A stretch of DNA of 64,000 nt from Stutzerimonas kunmingensis (GTDB taxonomy: Bacteria > Pseudomonadota > Gammaproteobacteria > Pseudomonadales > Pseudomonadaceae), in the NCBI RefSeq assembly GCF_021432085.1, contig NZ_CP090366.1, forward strand, positions 1,860,001 through 1,924,000. Direction: 5' to 3'. Numbering within the stretch: position 1 is the stretch's first letter; the number at the start of each line of letters is the position of its first letter. Below are positions 1 through 9,296 of this stretch, piece by piece. Below the pieces are notes generated by a model that was not told the DNA's origin, searched no databases, and saw only the letters and a list, made by a program, of their open reading frames with translations. The position numbers were made by a program, and so were the translations under genes.

Positions 1-227
1 GGCCGAAGGGGCTGCAGCCGATCTCCGTCACCCACAAGGCCGAATCGCTGGAGTTGGCGATCGACGGCGCGGTGGACAAGCTGAACAATGCGCTCGCTCA
101 CCAGTTCGGCAAGTTGCGTAGCAAGCGCTCCGGAGCCCAGCCGCAGATGATCGATGGCGCGGTGGCCGAGCGTGACGCGCTCTTGGAGGAAGACTTCCTC
201 GCGGACGAGCAGGTCCGCAATTCATAA
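1..227 (+). CDS. HPF/RaiA-family ribosome-associated protein, C-terminal part
   Basis: The reading frame is open from base 3 to a TAA at 225-227 and gives 74 residues. The 5' end lies outside the window. The segment KGLQPISVTHKAESLELAID and the following KLNNALAHQFGKLRSKR match the end of the short HPF/RaiA (S30EA-like) proteins of pseudomonads, which bind the 30S subunit and promote ribosome hibernation. An acidic tail follows. The family assignment rests on remembered similarity of this C-terminal block; the beta-alpha core that would confirm it is not in the window. The gene ends in a hairpin terminator shared with the convergent DUF3597 gene. Confidence 0.6.
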   Translation, partial: PKGLQPISVTHKAESLELAIDGAVDKLNNALAHQFGKLRSKRSGAQPQMIDGAVAERDALLEEDFLADEQVRNS

Positions 228-236
228 GCCGTAAGC

Positions 237-260
237 AAGGGCCTTCCTCGGAAGGCCCTT
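237..260. terminator. Bidirectional hairpin terminator
   Basis: AAGGGCCTTCC and GGAAGGCCCTT form a perfect 11-bp stem around a 2-base loop. It sits between the convergent ends of the HPF-like gene and the DUF3597 gene, so it can serve both. The flanking A/T bases are part of the stem. Confidence 0.8.
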
Positions 261-267
261 CACACAT

Positions 268-729
268 CTAGTGCAGCAATTCCGGCGGAATCCTGCCGCC
301 ATTTTCGGCAAGCTTCTTCATCACCGCCCGGTGCAGCCACATGTTCATCTGCGCCGAGTCCGCCATCTCTGCCGGCGGGCAGCCTAGTTCCGTAGCAAGC
401 TCCCGGCGTGCTTCCAGGCTGCTGTCCAGCCCGAGCAACTTCAGCAGATCGACGATCGAGGTGCGCCAGTTCAGCGCTTCCGGGTGCGCCGCCGCCTTGG
501 CTTCCAGTTGTGCCACCACATCCACGCCACTCGCCGTGGCTGATGACTGATTCAAGTCCTGGTGCGGCGCGATAGTCGCGTTGTCGGTGGCGGTGGGCCT
601 TTCTCCCAGCGTGATGCCCTCGGCGCTCGAGCGGGTAGCGTCGGCTGGTGGTGCATCAGCCTTGTGTTGCGCCTCGTTGGAAGCATCACCCAGGCCGAGC
701 TTGGCCTTGATCGTATCGAAAAGTCCCAT
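268..729 (-). CDS. DUF3597 family protein
   Basis: A 153-residue protein starting MGLFDTIKAKLGLGD. It has a low-complexity Ala/Thr/Ser-rich middle (about residues 20-65) and a conserved C-terminal half containing LNWRTSIVDLLKLLGLDSS, the signature of DUF3597. That half resembles the small helical domain often linked to LysM-type or cell-wall-associated proteins, but no biochemical role is established. No signal peptide or membrane segment is seen. It is monocistronic and convergent with the preceding gene. Confidence 0.85.
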   Translation of the reverse strand: MGLFDTIKAKLGLGDASNEAQHKADAPPADATRSSAEGITLGERPTATDNATIAPHQDLNQSSATASGVDVVAQLEAKAAAHPEALNWRTSIVDLLKLLGLDSSLEARRELATELGCPPAEMADSAQMNMWLHRAVMKKLAENGGRIPPELLH

Positions 730-826
730 GTCCGTTCTCCTGACTGTTGATGTCCATATTCGACAGCAACCCAGGACAGACCATTCGCTCCCGCAGGTCG
801 GGTAATTGTCGGCCTGGCGTGGCCCC

Positions 827-1195
827 TCAGCCGTGCTCCAGCCAGGCGCTGGCTTCGGCTTCCTGGTGCAGGTCGAAGGCCTTGATGGTCAGCCCGGGGA
901 TCAGCGCGCCTTCCACCTCACTGGCCTTGCGCAGCCATTCCTTGCCGGCGACCACCGCGCAGCGGTCGAAACGGCGTATGAAGCGGAACAGGTGCGGAAG
1001 CCGTGACAGCTCCACGCCGACGGCGCCGAGCGTAGGCAGGTCGAAGTCGCCGATGCGATAGAGCATGCGGCCATGGCTGATGCCTTCGGATTTGAACAGC
1101 AGGTCATCCAGCGCAGCGCGCATGGCCTGACTGTCCAATTTGCCGGAGAAGTCGATATCGATGCGGTTTTCGCCTCGGCGCGATACGTGAAACAT
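827..1195 (-). CDS. SpoIIAA-like (STAS-related) protein
   Basis: A 122-residue soluble protein (MFHVSRRGENRIDIDFSGKL) with the alternating strand-helix layout of the SpoIIAA-like family (PF11964 type). It includes the MLYRIGDFDLPTLGAVGVEL core and a C-terminal amphipathic helix ending EAEASAWLEHG. Members adopt the STAS fold of anti-sigma-factor antagonists but most lack a known partner; nothing in the neighbourhood suggests one. It is transcribed away from the chemoreceptor gene, with a 296-bp divergent spacer. Confidence 0.75.
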   Translation of the reverse strand: MFHVSRRGENRIDIDFSGKLDSQAMRAALDDLLFKSEGISHGRMLYRIGDFDLPTLGAVGVELSRLPHLFRFIRRFDRCAVVAGKEWLRKASEVEGALIPGLTIKAFDLHQEAEASAWLEHG

Positions 1196-1491
1196 GCGCA
1201 GACCCTCGTTTGTTCGGTGTTTTATGCGAGTTGCCCCGCGTTACCTGACCATAGACGTTGCGTCGTGACCGAGCCAAAAAAACAGGTGCGCAAGTGCCGT
1301 TTCGTTGATCTGCGTCAGTGCGTGGGGCTGCGTTGCGTGAGCGCCAAAAAAGGCGCGCAAAGCCAGCAATGGCGAGGCTTGCAGATAGTTGATAAACGGT
1401 ATCAAGTTGCCCCTGGCGCCGCCGAGAACAGTGTTAGCTGCGACGCCATTCGACGCTGGCATCGCTTTCTCTCCCTGTAGTGGATACCCCC

Positions 1492-3087
1492 ATGACCAGC
1501 ACCTTGGCGAACGTCATTCAGTCCCTTTTGCGCGGACTGGGTCTGCGCACCATCAACCATCAGTTCTTCTTCTCCTACAGCCTGATCTTCCTGTGTGCGG
1601 CCCTGACCGCCGCTGTGCTGTTCATGTCCGCCAAGGACGCCAGCCAGATCGACATGGCCGGAGCCCAGCGCATGCTCAGCCAGAAGATGATGAAGGAAGC
1701 GCTGCTGGCGGCGCAGGGCGTCGGTGACAAGACCGCCGTCGACAAGACCATCCAACGCTTCGAGCAGTCGCATCGGCTGCTGCTCAACGGCGACCGCGCC
1801 CAGGGCATCGCACCGGTGGAGCTGACCAGTGCACAACCGCACCTGCAGCGCGTCGATCAGATCTGGCAGCGTTATCGGCCCGCCGTACAGGCACTGGCCG
1901 CAGGTCAGAGCGCTGACGTGAACGCCATTGCCACCGACTCAAACGACATCCTTGCCGCTTCCAACGAAGTGGTGCTGCTGATTTCCGCTGAAGCCAACCG
2001 CAGCGCGTCGCAGCAGCTCTGGGTCGCCCTGGGTTCGACCCTGTGCATCCTGCTGATGGTCGTGCTGGGACGGATCGCTGGAATGAACTGGCTGATGCTG
2101 CAGATCGACGAGCTGCGGGGGCGTCTGGAGAGGGTCAGCCAGGGCGACTTTTCCGCGCCGCTGCAGGTGCGGCACGCCGATGACGAGATGGGCATGATCA
2201 CCCTGGCGTACAACCGCCTGCTGGGGCAGGTTGGAGAGATGATCCGCGGTGTGCGTCTGGCCGCTGACGAAGCCGATGGCCAATGCGTGCGCATGGCGAA
2301 TCTGGCCGGGGACAGCGCCCGCAACGTCGAGGGGCAGCAAGCCGAGATCGATCAGGTCGCTACCGCCATGAACGAAATGCTCGCCACCTCCCAGGAAGTC
2401 GCGCGCAGCACGGTCGAGGCCGCCAATGCCGCAGATGTCGCTGAGCAGGAGACCAACTCTGGCAGCGCGGTGATGAATGAGTCGGTCGGCGCCATCCGCA
2501 CCTTGAGCGGTCATGTCGACAGCCTGTCCGATGTGATGCAGCAGCTGGTGCAGGACAGTCACGAGATCGGCAAGGTGCTGAACGTGATCAGCGGGATTGC
2601 CGAGCAGACCAACCTGCTGGCGCTGAATGCGGCCATCGAGGCGGCGCGTGCTGGCGAGCAGGGCCGCGGTTTCGCGGTTGTTGCCGACGAAGTCCGCAGC
2701 CTGGCCAGCCGCACGCAGAGCTCGGCCAAGGAGGTAAGCGTGCTGGTCGAGCGCTTGCAGAGCCAGGCCACCCGCGCGGGTACGGCCATGGATGCGTCGC
2801 GTCAGAGCAGCTCGGTGACGCTCACCCAGATTGAAGCGGCGCAGCATGCGCTGGGGCAGATCGTCGGTGCGGTGCAGACCATTCGCGGCATGACCAATCA
2901 GATCGCCACGGCGGCCGAGGAGCAGTCACAGGTGGCCGAGGACATGAACCAGTCGCTGACACGCATCGCCCAGGTTGCTGACCAGGCCGCTGGTGTCACT
3001 CAGGACACGGCGACGTCAGGCAATACCATCATGCAGAGCATGAAAGGCCTCAAGGCGCTGACCGGGCGTTTCCGTCTCGAGGCGTGA
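1492..3087 (+). CDS. Methyl-accepting chemotaxis protein with PilJ-type sensor domain
   Basis: A 531-residue transmembrane chemoreceptor. TM1 covers about residues 25-45. The periplasmic PilJ-type domain follows and opens with [20 protein letters not shown]2 lies at about 176-203, then a HAMP domain, then a long coiled-coil signalling domain whose hairpin tip ([18 protein letters not shown]) is at about 370-390. The tip recruits CheA and CheW homologues and controls flagellar or twitching motility. A GTG at 1480 is in frame, but the ATG at 1492 follows a GTGGAT stretch at better spacing and is preferred. The ligand cannot be read from the sequence. Confidence 0.9.
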   Translation: MTSTLANVIQSLLRGLGLRTINHQFFFSYSLIFLCAALTAAVLFMSAKDASQIDMAGAQRMLSQKMMKEALLAAQGVGDKTAVDKTIQRFEQSHRLLLNGDRAQGIAPVELTSAQPHLQRVDQIWQRYRPAVQALAAGQSADVNAIATDSNDILAASNEVVLLISAEANRSASQQLWVALGSTLCILLMVVLGRIAGMNWLMLQIDELRGRLERVSQGDFSAPLQVRHADDEMGMITLAYNRLLGQVGEMIRGVRLAADEADGQCVRMANLAGDSARNVEGQQAEIDQVATAMNEMLATSQEVARSTVEAANAADVAEQETNSGSAVMNESVGAIRTLSGHVDSLSDVMQQLVQDSHEIGKVLNVISGIAEQTNLLALNAAIEAARAGEQGRGFAVVADEVRSLASRTQSSAKEVSVLVERLQSQATRAGTAMDASRQSSSVTLTQIEAAQHALGQIVGAVQTIRGMTNQIATAAEEQSQVAEDMNQSLTRIAQVADQAAGVTQDTATSGNTIMQSMKGLKALTGRFRLEA

Positions 3088-3150
3088 TCAGGTCGGCGTG
3101 AATCGCGGGAGGGCAATGCTGGCGGAGGGCGCCTGTCCGGCGCTAGGGCA

Positions 3151-3173
3151 TCCCCGCCCATGAGGGGCGGGGA
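3151..3173. terminator. Hairpin terminator between convergent genes
   Basis: TCCCCGCCC and GGGCGGGGA form a perfect 9-bp GC-rich stem with a 5-base loop. It lies between the chemoreceptor stop and the stop of the convergent parvulin gene. There is no long U-tract on either side, so efficiency is uncertain. Confidence 0.7.
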
Positions 3174-3183
3174 CTGGGGGTAA

Positions 3184-3465
3184 TCAGTCCTGACGGCTGG
3201 TCACTTCCAGCAGGTGATAGCCGAACTGGGTCTTCACCGGGCCTTGCACCTGATTGAGCGGGGCGCTGAATACGACGGTGTCGAATTCCTTGACCATCTG
3301 ACCCGGGCCGAATGAACCCAGGTCGCCGCCCTGACGGCTGGAAGGGCAGCTGGAGTTTTCCTTGGCGACCTCGGCGAAGTCGGCACCGCCTTCGATAGCG
3401 GCTTTCAGTTCGTTGCACTTGGCTTCGGTGGAAACCAGGATGTGGCGGGCGGTAGCGCGTGCCAT
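3184..3465 (-). CDS. ppiC: Small parvulin-type peptidyl-prolyl isomerase (PpiC family)
   Basis: A 93-residue single-domain parvulin: MARATARHILV, then GADFAEVAKENSSCPS, GGDLGSFGPGQMVKEFD and FGYHLLEVTSR. These are the ordered motifs of the family, which catalyses cis-trans isomerisation of Xaa-Pro bonds. There is no signal peptide, so it is a cytoplasmic PpiC type rather than a SurA or PrsA type. The ATG at 3465 is preceded by AGGAGAG at normal distance; an ATG six codons upstream lacks a ribosome-binding site and was not used. Confidence 0.92.
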   Translation of the reverse strand: MARATARHILVSTEAKCNELKAAIEGGADFAEVAKENSSCPSSRQGGDLGSFGPGQMVKEFDTVVFSAPLNQVQGPVKTQFGYHLLEVTSRQD

Positions 3466-3619
3466 GGGGACTCTCCTCTTCAAATAGGCTGCCGAGGCTA
3501 CCGCAAACCGGTGGCATTGGCGACCGGACCGCGTGGCATTGAAGGCTTAATGAAGGCCCCCGGTGACCTTCTTTTCGGGTACTCTCGCGCGCTTTTTCAT
3601 CGGACCCGGAAAACGCTCC

Positions 3620-3847
3620 ATGCTTGATACCACCCTTGCGCAACTTGAAAACGTCATCAACGATCTGCTGCAGCGCAACCAGAGCCTGAGCGAGCACTGT
3701 GTCTTGCTCGAGCAGCAGCTGCAGCAGGCACGTGAGGAAAACGACAATCTGCAACTGGCTGCGCTGGAGCAGGAAGACAGGCAGGGCGCTACCCTGGCGC
3801 GGCTGCAGGCGCTGGTGGAGCGTGCAGCTGGCAGTAGCGCCGCATGA
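3620..3847 (+). CDS. TIGR02449 family coiled-coil protein (ZapB-like)
   Basis: A 75-residue, almost wholly coiled-coil protein (MLDTTLAQLENVINDLLQRN). It has dense Leu/Gln/Glu heptads and is of the TIGR02449 type found beside zapA in gammaproteobacteria. By size and position it resembles the division factor ZapB, but that role is inference. Its stop codon overlaps the zapA start (ATGA), which implies translational coupling. The start at 3620 was chosen because the family begins there; the upstream in-frame extension from 3563 is poor coding sequence. Confidence 0.85.
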   Translation: MLDTTLAQLENVINDLLQRNQSLSEHCVLLEQQLQQAREENDNLQLAALEQEDRQGATLARLQALVERAAGSSAA

Positions 3848-4131
3848 CGGCGGATGGCGTTCAGGTGCTCAGGGTATTCGGCCGCGAATACTCGTTCCGC
3901 GCGCCGCCCAGCCAGGATGCTCTGCTGCAGGAGGCGGCGGCCTTGCTGCAGCAGCATCTGGCCGACAGCCAGCGGCAGTTTCCCAACGCCACGGGCGACA
4001 AGCTGCTGGTGCTCACCGCACTGAATCTCTGCGTGCCGCTGCTGCAACAGAACGAGCAGATGCAGGATGTCGAGCAACGCATCGCCGCCAGCGTCGCCCG
4101 TATCAATCAGCAGCTCGCGGCGCAGGGCTGA
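3844..4131 (+). CDS. zapA: Cell division protein ZapA
   Basis: A 95-residue protein with the N-terminal beta-hairpin VQVLRVFGREYSFRAP, the middle DSQRQFPNATGDKLLVLTAL, and a C-terminal coiled coil (QNEQMQDVEQRIAASVARIN). This is the usual ZapA layout. ZapA binds and bundles FtsZ protofilaments at the Z-ring. It is translationally coupled to the upstream coiled-coil gene. Only 9 bases separate it from the convergent glpD stop, so the 6S RNA and ygfA genes that usually follow zapA in pseudomonads are not here. Confidence 0.92.
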   Translation: MTADGVQVLRVFGREYSFRAPPSQDALLQEAAALLQQHLADSQRQFPNATGDKLLVLTALNLCVPLLQQNEQMQDVEQRIAASVARINQQLAAQG

Positions 4132-4140
4132 GCGGCTGCC

Positions 4141-5676
4141 TCAGGCTGCGTCGCTGCTGCGCGTGGTTTCTTTGACCGGGCGCTCTGTCAGGTAACGCTG
4201 CAGGCGAGCCTTTTCCGGCTCGCTGAAGGCCAGCCCGAGTTTGGTACGCCGCCAGAGGATGTCATCCACCTGGGTTGCCCACTCTTCGCGCCGCAGGTAG
4301 TCGACTTCCTGCGCATACAGCTGCTGGCCGAGGTCTTCGCCCAGTGCATCGAGCGAGCGCGCTTCGCCCAGCATGCGCCATACCCGATTGCCGTAGAGGG
4401 TTGCCCAGCGCTTGGCCAGCGGCAGTTTCAGCCCCTGTACCTTGGCCACCAGCTCTTCGGTGAGTGCATCGGCCGTGCTCATGCCTTCACCGCCAGGCAG
4501 TGCCGCCAGCGCCGTCCAGCTTTCACCCATAGCCGGGAAGAACGGCTTGAGCTGCGCCATCGCCGACTCGGCGAGCTTGCGGTAGGTGGTCAGCTTGCCG
4601 CCGAACACCGAAAGCAGCGGTGCCTGTTTTTCGTCCGCCGCCAGCGACAGGGTGTAGTCTCGGGTAACCGCGGACGGGTTATCCGATTCGTCGTCGCATA
4701 GCGGCCGGACGCCGGCGAAGGTATGCACGATGTCGCGGGGCTCGAGTTGCTCGCGAAAGTGCGTGTTGGCCACTCCCAATACGTAGGCGACCTCTTCCTC
4801 GCTGATGCTCACCTTGGCCGGGTCGCCACGGTACTCGCGATCAGTGGTGCCGATCATGGTGTAACGGTCCAGATAGGGGATGGCGAAAACGATGCGCCGA
4901 TCCTCGTTCTGCATGATGTAGGCCTGCTCACCTTCATACAGCTTGGGCACGATGATGTGGCTGCCCTGAATCAGGCGTATGCCATAGGGTGAGCGCTGCT
5001 GCAGGTTTTCGTCGATGAACTGTGCGACCCAGGGACCGGCCGCATTGACCAGTGCCTTGGCCTTTAGTGAGAAGCGGCTGCCGTCCTCGCGCTGCAGCTC
5101 GACATGCCAGATGCCGCCAGCACGTTTGGCACTCAGGCACTGGGTGCGGGTATGGATATGCGCGCCTTTCTCCCGCGCCGCCATGGCGTTGAGCACCACC
5201 AGCCGCGCGTCGTCGACCCAGCAGTCGGAGTATTCGAAGCCGCGGGTGATCGCCGGCTTGAGCGGGCTATCACTTCCGAAACGCAAACCCCGCGATGCCG
5301 GCAGCTTCTTGCGCATGCCCAGGTTGTCGTAGAGGAACAGGCCGGCGCGGATCATCCACGCCGGGCGCAGGTGAGGGCGGTGGGGCAGCACGAAGCGCAT
5401 CGGCTTGACGATATGCGGCGCCTTGGCCAGCAGCACTTCACGCTCGGCCAGCGCCTCGCGGACGAGGCGGAATTCGTAGTGCTCCAGATAGCGCAGGCCT
5501 CCGTGAATGAGCTTGCTGCTGGCCGACGACGTATGGCTGGCCAGATCGTCGCGTTCGCAAAGGAACACCGACAGCCCGCGACCAGCTGCATCGGCAGCGA
5601 TACCGACGCCATTGATACCGCCGCCGATCACGGCGACGTCATAGAGCTCGGAGACGGGCTGGGCGGAATGGGGCAC
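4141..5676 (-). CDS. glpD: Aerobic glycerol-3-phosphate dehydrogenase GlpD
   Basis: A 511-residue FAD enzyme that oxidises glycerol-3-phosphate to dihydroxyacetone phosphate at the inner membrane and passes electrons to ubiquinone. The FAD-binding GGGINGVG lies at residues 18-25, followed by the conserved SSKLIHGGLRYLE and, near residue 355, FGGKLTTYRKLAE. The length is as expected for the family. Translation starts at a GTG (5676) with GAGGAG seven bases before it. It lies on the same strand as glpFKR but has its own promoter region with GlpR-like sites, and it converges on zapA. Confidence 0.97.
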   Translation of the reverse strand: MPHSAQPVSELYDVAVIGGGINGVGIAADAAGRGLSVFLCERDDLASHTSSASSKLIHGGLRYLEHYEFRLVREALAEREVLLAKAPHIVKPMRFVLPHRPHLRPAWMIRAGLFLYDNLGMRKKLPASRGLRFGSDSPLKPAITRGFEYSDCWVDDARLVVLNAMAAREKGAHIHTRTQCLSAKRAGGIWHVELQREDGSRFSLKAKALVNAAGPWVAQFIDENLQQRSPYGIRLIQGSHIIVPKLYEGEQAYIMQNEDRRIVFAIPYLDRYTMIGTTDREYRGDPAKVSISEEEVAYVLGVANTHFREQLEPRDIVHTFAGVRPLCDDESDNPSAVTRDYTLSLAADEKQAPLLSVFGGKLTTYRKLAESAMAQLKPFFPAMGESWTALAALPGGEGMSTADALTEELVAKVQGLKLPLAKRWATLYGNRVWRMLGEARSLDALGEDLGQQLYAQEVDYLRREEWATQVDDILWRRTKLGLAFSEPEKARLQRYLTERPVKETTRSSDAA

Positions 5677-5702
5677 GGGCTTCTCCTCGAAAACGAAAGG
5701 TC

Positions 5703-5790
5703 ATGTTCGGTTTTGAACATGCTATTCGCAAAAGAATCCGTGCGAAAGAAAAAATGTTCGAAAATAGATAAAAAAGAAAATATTCGAACG
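5703..5790 (-). promoter_or_regulatory. GlpR-type operator cluster upstream of glpD
   Basis: ATGTTC, six bases, GAACAT at 5703-5720 is a perfect inverted repeat matching the E. coli-type GlpR operator (WATGTTCGWT-AWCGAACATW). Half-sites follow: ATGTTCGAAAAT at about 5754-5765 and TATTCGAACG at 5781-5790, in a strikingly A-rich tract. Similar TTCGA motifs lie before glpR and glpF. Confidence 0.7.
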
Positions 5791-5945
5791 CTGGGTTTCT
5801 GATTGATTGCCGCTGTTTCGACTGTTGTGCTGGTGTCGTCCCGGCCGCCGTCAGAGTTCGCCTGCCCGCAAGGGATCGAATTCGTTACGAGCGTTCTGTC
5901 TTAACTATCGGAGCGGAGTTGTCTGCGAAACGAACTGCCGCCCAA

Positions 5946-6704
5946 CTACTCGGCGATTTCCAGCTGCACTTTGTGGCGGGCCAGCAGCTCGGCGAACACC
6001 TCCGACGGTGCCGAGTCGGTGAACAGGCAGTCGATCTGTTCCAGCGAGCCCAGGCGCGTCATGGCGCTGCGGCCGAATTTGCTGGAGTCCGCGGCGAGGA
6101 AGACCTTGCGCGCGTTATGGATGATCGCCTGGGAGACGCGCACTTCCTGATAATCGAAGTCGAGCAGGGTGCCGTCCTCGTCGATACCGCTGATGCCGAT
6201 CAGGGCGAAATCGACCTTGAACTGGCTGATGAAATCGGCGGTGGCCTGGCCCACCACGCCGCCGTCGCTGCGCACGTTGCCGCCGGCGATCAGCACATCG
6301 AAGTCTTCCTTGGTGCTGAGAATGCTCGCCACGTGCAGATCATTGGTGATGATCTTCAGGTCACGGTGGTTGAGCAGGGCGCGGGCGATCGCCTCGGTGG
6401 TGGTGCCGATATTGATGAACAGCGAAGCCTGGTCGGGGATGCGCGCGGCCATGGCGGCGGCGATACGCAGTTTCTCGTCGCGCATCTGGTGCGCGCGCTG
6501 GCTGTAGGCGGTGTTCTGCACGCTGGAATCGTAGGCCGCGCCGCCGTGGTAGCGCCGCAGCAGGCCGGCGTCGCCGAGCTGGTTGATGTCGCGGCGGATG
6601 GTTTGCGGCGTGACGGCGAAATGCCGTGCCAGCTCGTCGATGCTCACATAGCCGCGCTCGCGCACGAGTTCCAGAATGTTCTGCTGTCGGGGCGCCAGGC
6701 TCAT
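5946..6704 (-). CDS. glpR: DeoR-family glycerol-3-phosphate regulon repressor GlpR
   Basis: A 252-residue DeoR-family repressor. An N-terminal winged helix-turn-helix (about residues 5-57, with [20 protein letters not shown]) is followed by the sugar-phosphate sensor domain, which shows [35 protein letters not shown] and the terminal DCLFTDS block. In this family glycerol-3-phosphate releases the repressor from glp operators. The ATG at 6704 has AAGGA upstream; the longer in-frame extension to 6785 crosses the operator and is rejected. The gene lies downstream of glpFK with its own TTCGA-motif region, consistent with autoregulation. Confidence 0.95.
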   Translation of the reverse strand: MSLAPRQQNILELVRERGYVSIDELARHFAVTPQTIRRDINQLGDAGLLRRYHGGAAYDSSVQNTAYSQRAHQMRDEKLRIAAAMAARIPDQASLFINIGTTTEAIARALLNHRDLKIITNDLHVASILSTKEDFDVLIAGGNVRSDGGVVGQATADFISQFKVDFALIGISGIDEDGTLLDFDYQEVRVSQAIIHNARKVFLAADSSKFGRSAMTRLGSLEQIDCLFTDSAPSEVFAELLARHKVQLEIAE

Positions 6705-6750
6705 GAGGCTTCCTTGTTCGCTGTTGTGCGGGAAGCATGCCGTAGTCTGG

Positions 6751-6787
6751 CGTTCGATTAAAGCGCTGCCTGTTCGAATTCGCACAT
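6751..6787 (-). promoter_or_regulatory. GlpR-like sites upstream of glpR
   Basis: CGTTCGATTA (6751-6760) and the imperfect inverted element TGTTCGAATTCGCACA (6771-6786) lie 47-83 bases before the glpR start. They share the TTCGA core with the glpD and glpF control regions, which suggests autoregulation. Confidence 0.5.
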
Positions 6788-6790
6788 GCC

Positions 6791-6823
6791 AGGCCTGCCT
6801 CCAAAACCTCCAGAGGCAGGCCT
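6791..6823 (-). terminator. Hairpin after glpK
   Basis: AGGCCTGCCTC and GAGGCAGGCCT form a perfect 11-bp stem with an 11-base loop just after the glpK stop. There is no clear U-tract, so it could be a partial terminator or attenuator between glpK and glpR. Confidence 0.6.
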
Positions 6824-6836
6824 GTTGTTCGTCAGG

Positions 6837-8345
6837 TCAGTCTTCGGCCCAGTTGCGCGTACGGTCGACCGCCTTCTGCCAGCCGCGATAGAGCGCTTCG
6901 CGCTGTTCACTTCCGCACGCCGGTTCGAACACCCGCTCGATGCTGCTCTTGCTGCGCAACTCGTCGAGGTCGCTCCAGAAACCGGTCGCCAGTCCGGCCA
7001 GGTAGGCCGCGCCGAGCGCCGTGGTTTCCTTCATCTGCGGGCGTTCAACCTGAGTACCGAGCATATCGGCCTGGAACTGCATGAGGAAGTTGTTGGCTAC
7101 CGCGCCGCCGTCCACGCGCAGGGCGCGCAGGCGCTCGCCGGCGTCCTGCTGCATGGCATCGAGCACGTCGCGAGTCTGGTAGGCGATGGATTCCAATGCT
7201 GCTCGGATCAGGTGGTCGACCTTGACCCCGCGGGTCAGGCCGAACAGTGCGCCACGGGCACGCGGGTCCCAATAGGGCGCGCCAAGGCCGGTGAACGCCG
7301 GCACCAGGTAAATGCCGTTGCTGTCCGGCACTTTGGTGGCGAAGTATTCCGAATCCAGCGACTCGTTGAGCACCTTGAGCTCGTCGCGCAACCACTGCAC
7401 GGTCGAGCCGCCATTGAAGATGGCGCCTTCCAGCGCGTAGTTCACTTCGCCACGCGGTCCGCAGGCGATGGTCGTCAGCAGGCCATGTTCGGATTGCACC
7501 GCCTTGGTGCCGGTGTTCATCAGCAGGAAACAGCCGGTGCCGTAGGTGTTCTTCGCCTGGCCTGGCTCGACGCACATCTGGCCGAACAGAGCGGCTTGCT
7601 GGTCCCCGGCGATACCGGCGATGGGGATGCCGGTGCTCTGGCCCGAGCCAAGGTAGGCGTGACCATAAACCTCGGAGGACGAGCGCACATCCGGCAGCAT
7701 CTCGCGTGGGATATCCAGGGTTTCCAGCATCACTGGGTCCCAGTCCAGCTTGTGGATGTCGAACAGCATGGTCCGTGAGGCGTTGGTGTAGTCGGTGACG
7801 TGGGCCTTGCCCTGGGTCATCTTCCAGATCAGCCAGCAATCGACGGTGCCGAACAGCAGTTCGCCGCGGCGGGCGCGCTCACGGCTGCCCTCGACGTGGT
7901 CGAGAATCCACTTGATCTTGGTACCGGAGAAGTAGGGGTCGATCACCAGGCCCGTAGTCTTGCGGATGTGATCTTCCATGCCGTCGCGCTTGAGCTGGTC
8001 GCAGATCGGCGTGCTCTGGCGGCTCTGCCAGACGATGGCGTTGTAGATCGGCCGGCCGGTGATCTTGTCCCAGACGATGGCGGTCTCGCGCTGGTTGGTG
8101 ATACCGATGGCCGCCACCTGCTCGTTGGTGATGCCGGCCTGGGCCAGGGCTTCGACGAACACACCGCTCTGGGTCGCCCAGATTTCCATGGGGTCGTGCT
8201 CGACCCAGCTCGGTTGCGGGTAGATCTGTGCGAATTCGCGCTGAGCGATGGTCACCACGTTGGCGTTGCGGTCCAGCACGATAGCGCGGGAGCTGGTAGT
8301 GCCCTGGTCGAGGGCGACGATGAATTGCTTGTTCTGATTGCTCAT
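6837..8345 (-). CDS. glpK: Glycerol kinase GlpK
   Basis: A 502-residue FGGY-family kinase that phosphorylates glycerol with ATP to sn-glycerol-3-phosphate, trapping it in the cytoplasm. It shows the N-terminal phosphate-binding [13 protein letters not shown], the glycerol-binding region [13 protein letters not shown], and [27 protein letters not shown] and [19 protein letters not shown]. Length and motif order are complete. The start is ATG with AAGGAA upstream. glpF ends 12 bases before it, so the two are clearly co-transcribed. Confidence 0.98.
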   Translation of the reverse strand: MSNQNKQFIVALDQGTTSSRAIVLDRNANVVTIAQREFAQIYPQPSWVEHDPMEIWATQSGVFVEALAQAGITNEQVAAIGITNQRETAIVWDKITGRPIYNAIVWQSRQSTPICDQLKRDGMEDHIRKTTGLVIDPYFSGTKIKWILDHVEGSRERARRGELLFGTVDCWLIWKMTQGKAHVTDYTNASRTMLFDIHKLDWDPVMLETLDIPREMLPDVRSSSEVYGHAYLGSGQSTGIPIAGIAGDQQAALFGQMCVEPGQAKNTYGTGCFLLMNTGTKAVQSEHGLLTTIACGPRGEVNYALEGAIFNGGSTVQWLRDELKVLNESLDSEYFATKVPDSNGIYLVPAFTGLGAPYWDPRARGALFGLTRGVKVDHLIRAALESIAYQTRDVLDAMQQDAGERLRALRVDGGAVANNFLMQFQADMLGTQVERPQMKETTALGAAYLAGLATGFWSDLDELRSKSSIERVFEPACGSEQREALYRGWQKAVDRTRNWAED

Positions 8346-8357
8346 GGCGTCGTTTCC

Positions 8358-9239
8358 TTAGCGAACTTTGCTGATATCGGGCTGGGCGGAGCCCATTTCG
8401 GCAGAGGCCTTTTCCTTGGGTTTTGGTGCATCGCAGGCGGCCGATCCAACGCCCGGCAAGTGCCGGCAGATGAGTGCCTTGTACCCTGCAGCGCCGAGGC
8501 AGGCGCCGAGAATCGGGGCGAAGATCGGGACCAGGAAATACGGAATGTCTCGCCCGCCAGTGAAGGCCACATCACCCCAGCCGGCAAAGAAGGTCATCAG
8601 TTTAGGCCCGAAATCCCGTGCGGGATTCATCGCGAAGCCGGTCAGCGGTCCCATTGCACCGCCGATCACGGCGATCAGCAGGCCGATCAGCAAAGGTGCG
8701 AGCGGGCCGCTGGGCAGGCCGTTGCCGTCGTCGGTGATGGCCATGATCATCGCCAGCAGAATGGCGGTGATGACGACCTCCACCAGAAACGCCTGGCCGA
8801 ACGACAAGGAGGCGTGGGGGTAGGTCGAGAAGATCGATGCGAGTTCGAGGCTCTCGACACTGCCGCGAACCATTTGCTGGGCCTGTTCGAAATCGAAAAA
8901 CAGACTGCTGTACAGCCCGTAGACCAGCGCCGCAGAACAGAAGGCGCCGGCCACCTGCGCCAGGATGTAGGCCGGAACGCGGTGCCGCTCGAATGTGCCG
9001 AACAGCCACAATGCGATGGTCACGGCCGGGTTCAGGTGGGCACCGGAGACGCCGGCGGCAAGGTACACCGCCATCGAAACGCCGATGCCCCAGATGATGC
9101 TGATTTCCCACAACCCCAGGTCGGCACCGCCGAGCTTGAGCGCTGCGACGCAGCCAGTACCGAAGAAGATAAGAAGGGCAGTGCCGAGAAATTCGGCGAT
9201 GCATTGTCCCTTGAGCGTAGGGACGATGGGCGTACTCAT
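8358..9239 (-). CDS. glpF: Glycerol facilitator GlpF (aquaglyceroporin)
   Basis: A 293-residue MIP-family channel with six membrane helices and both NPA half-helices, HLNPAVTIAL and MNPARDFGPK. The Asp after the second NPAR is the residue typical of glycerol-conducting rather than water-only members. It carries glycerol passively across the inner membrane for GlpK. The C-terminal tail is rich in Lys/Glu/Ala. The ATG at 9239 was chosen over an upstream in-frame start 14 codons earlier because channel homologues begin here. It is the first gene of the glpFK operon. Confidence 0.95.
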   Translation of the reverse strand: MSTPIVPTLKGQCIAEFLGTALLIFFGTGCVAALKLGGADLGLWEISIIWGIGVSMAVYLAAGVSGAHLNPAVTIALWLFGTFERHRVPAYILAQVAGAFCSAALVYGLYSSLFFDFEQAQQMVRGSVESLELASIFSTYPHASLSFGQAFLVEVVITAILLAMIMAITDDGNGLPSGPLAPLLIGLLIAVIGGAMGPLTGFAMNPARDFGPKLMTFFAGWGDVAFTGGRDIPYFLVPIFAPILGACLGAAGYKALICRHLPGVGSAACDAPKPKEKASAEMGSAQPDISKVR

Positions 9240-9296
9240 GCGCGGAGCCTCGTTCGTTTGTTTTTGTTTTATTCCGAGCACTGCGTTGGTTCGGAA

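Noticed and set aside
1241..1462. A 73-codon minus-strand frame in the spacer before the chemoreceptor gene.
   Set aside because: No ribosome-binding site, no recognised similarity, and it overlaps the expected promoter of two divergent genes.
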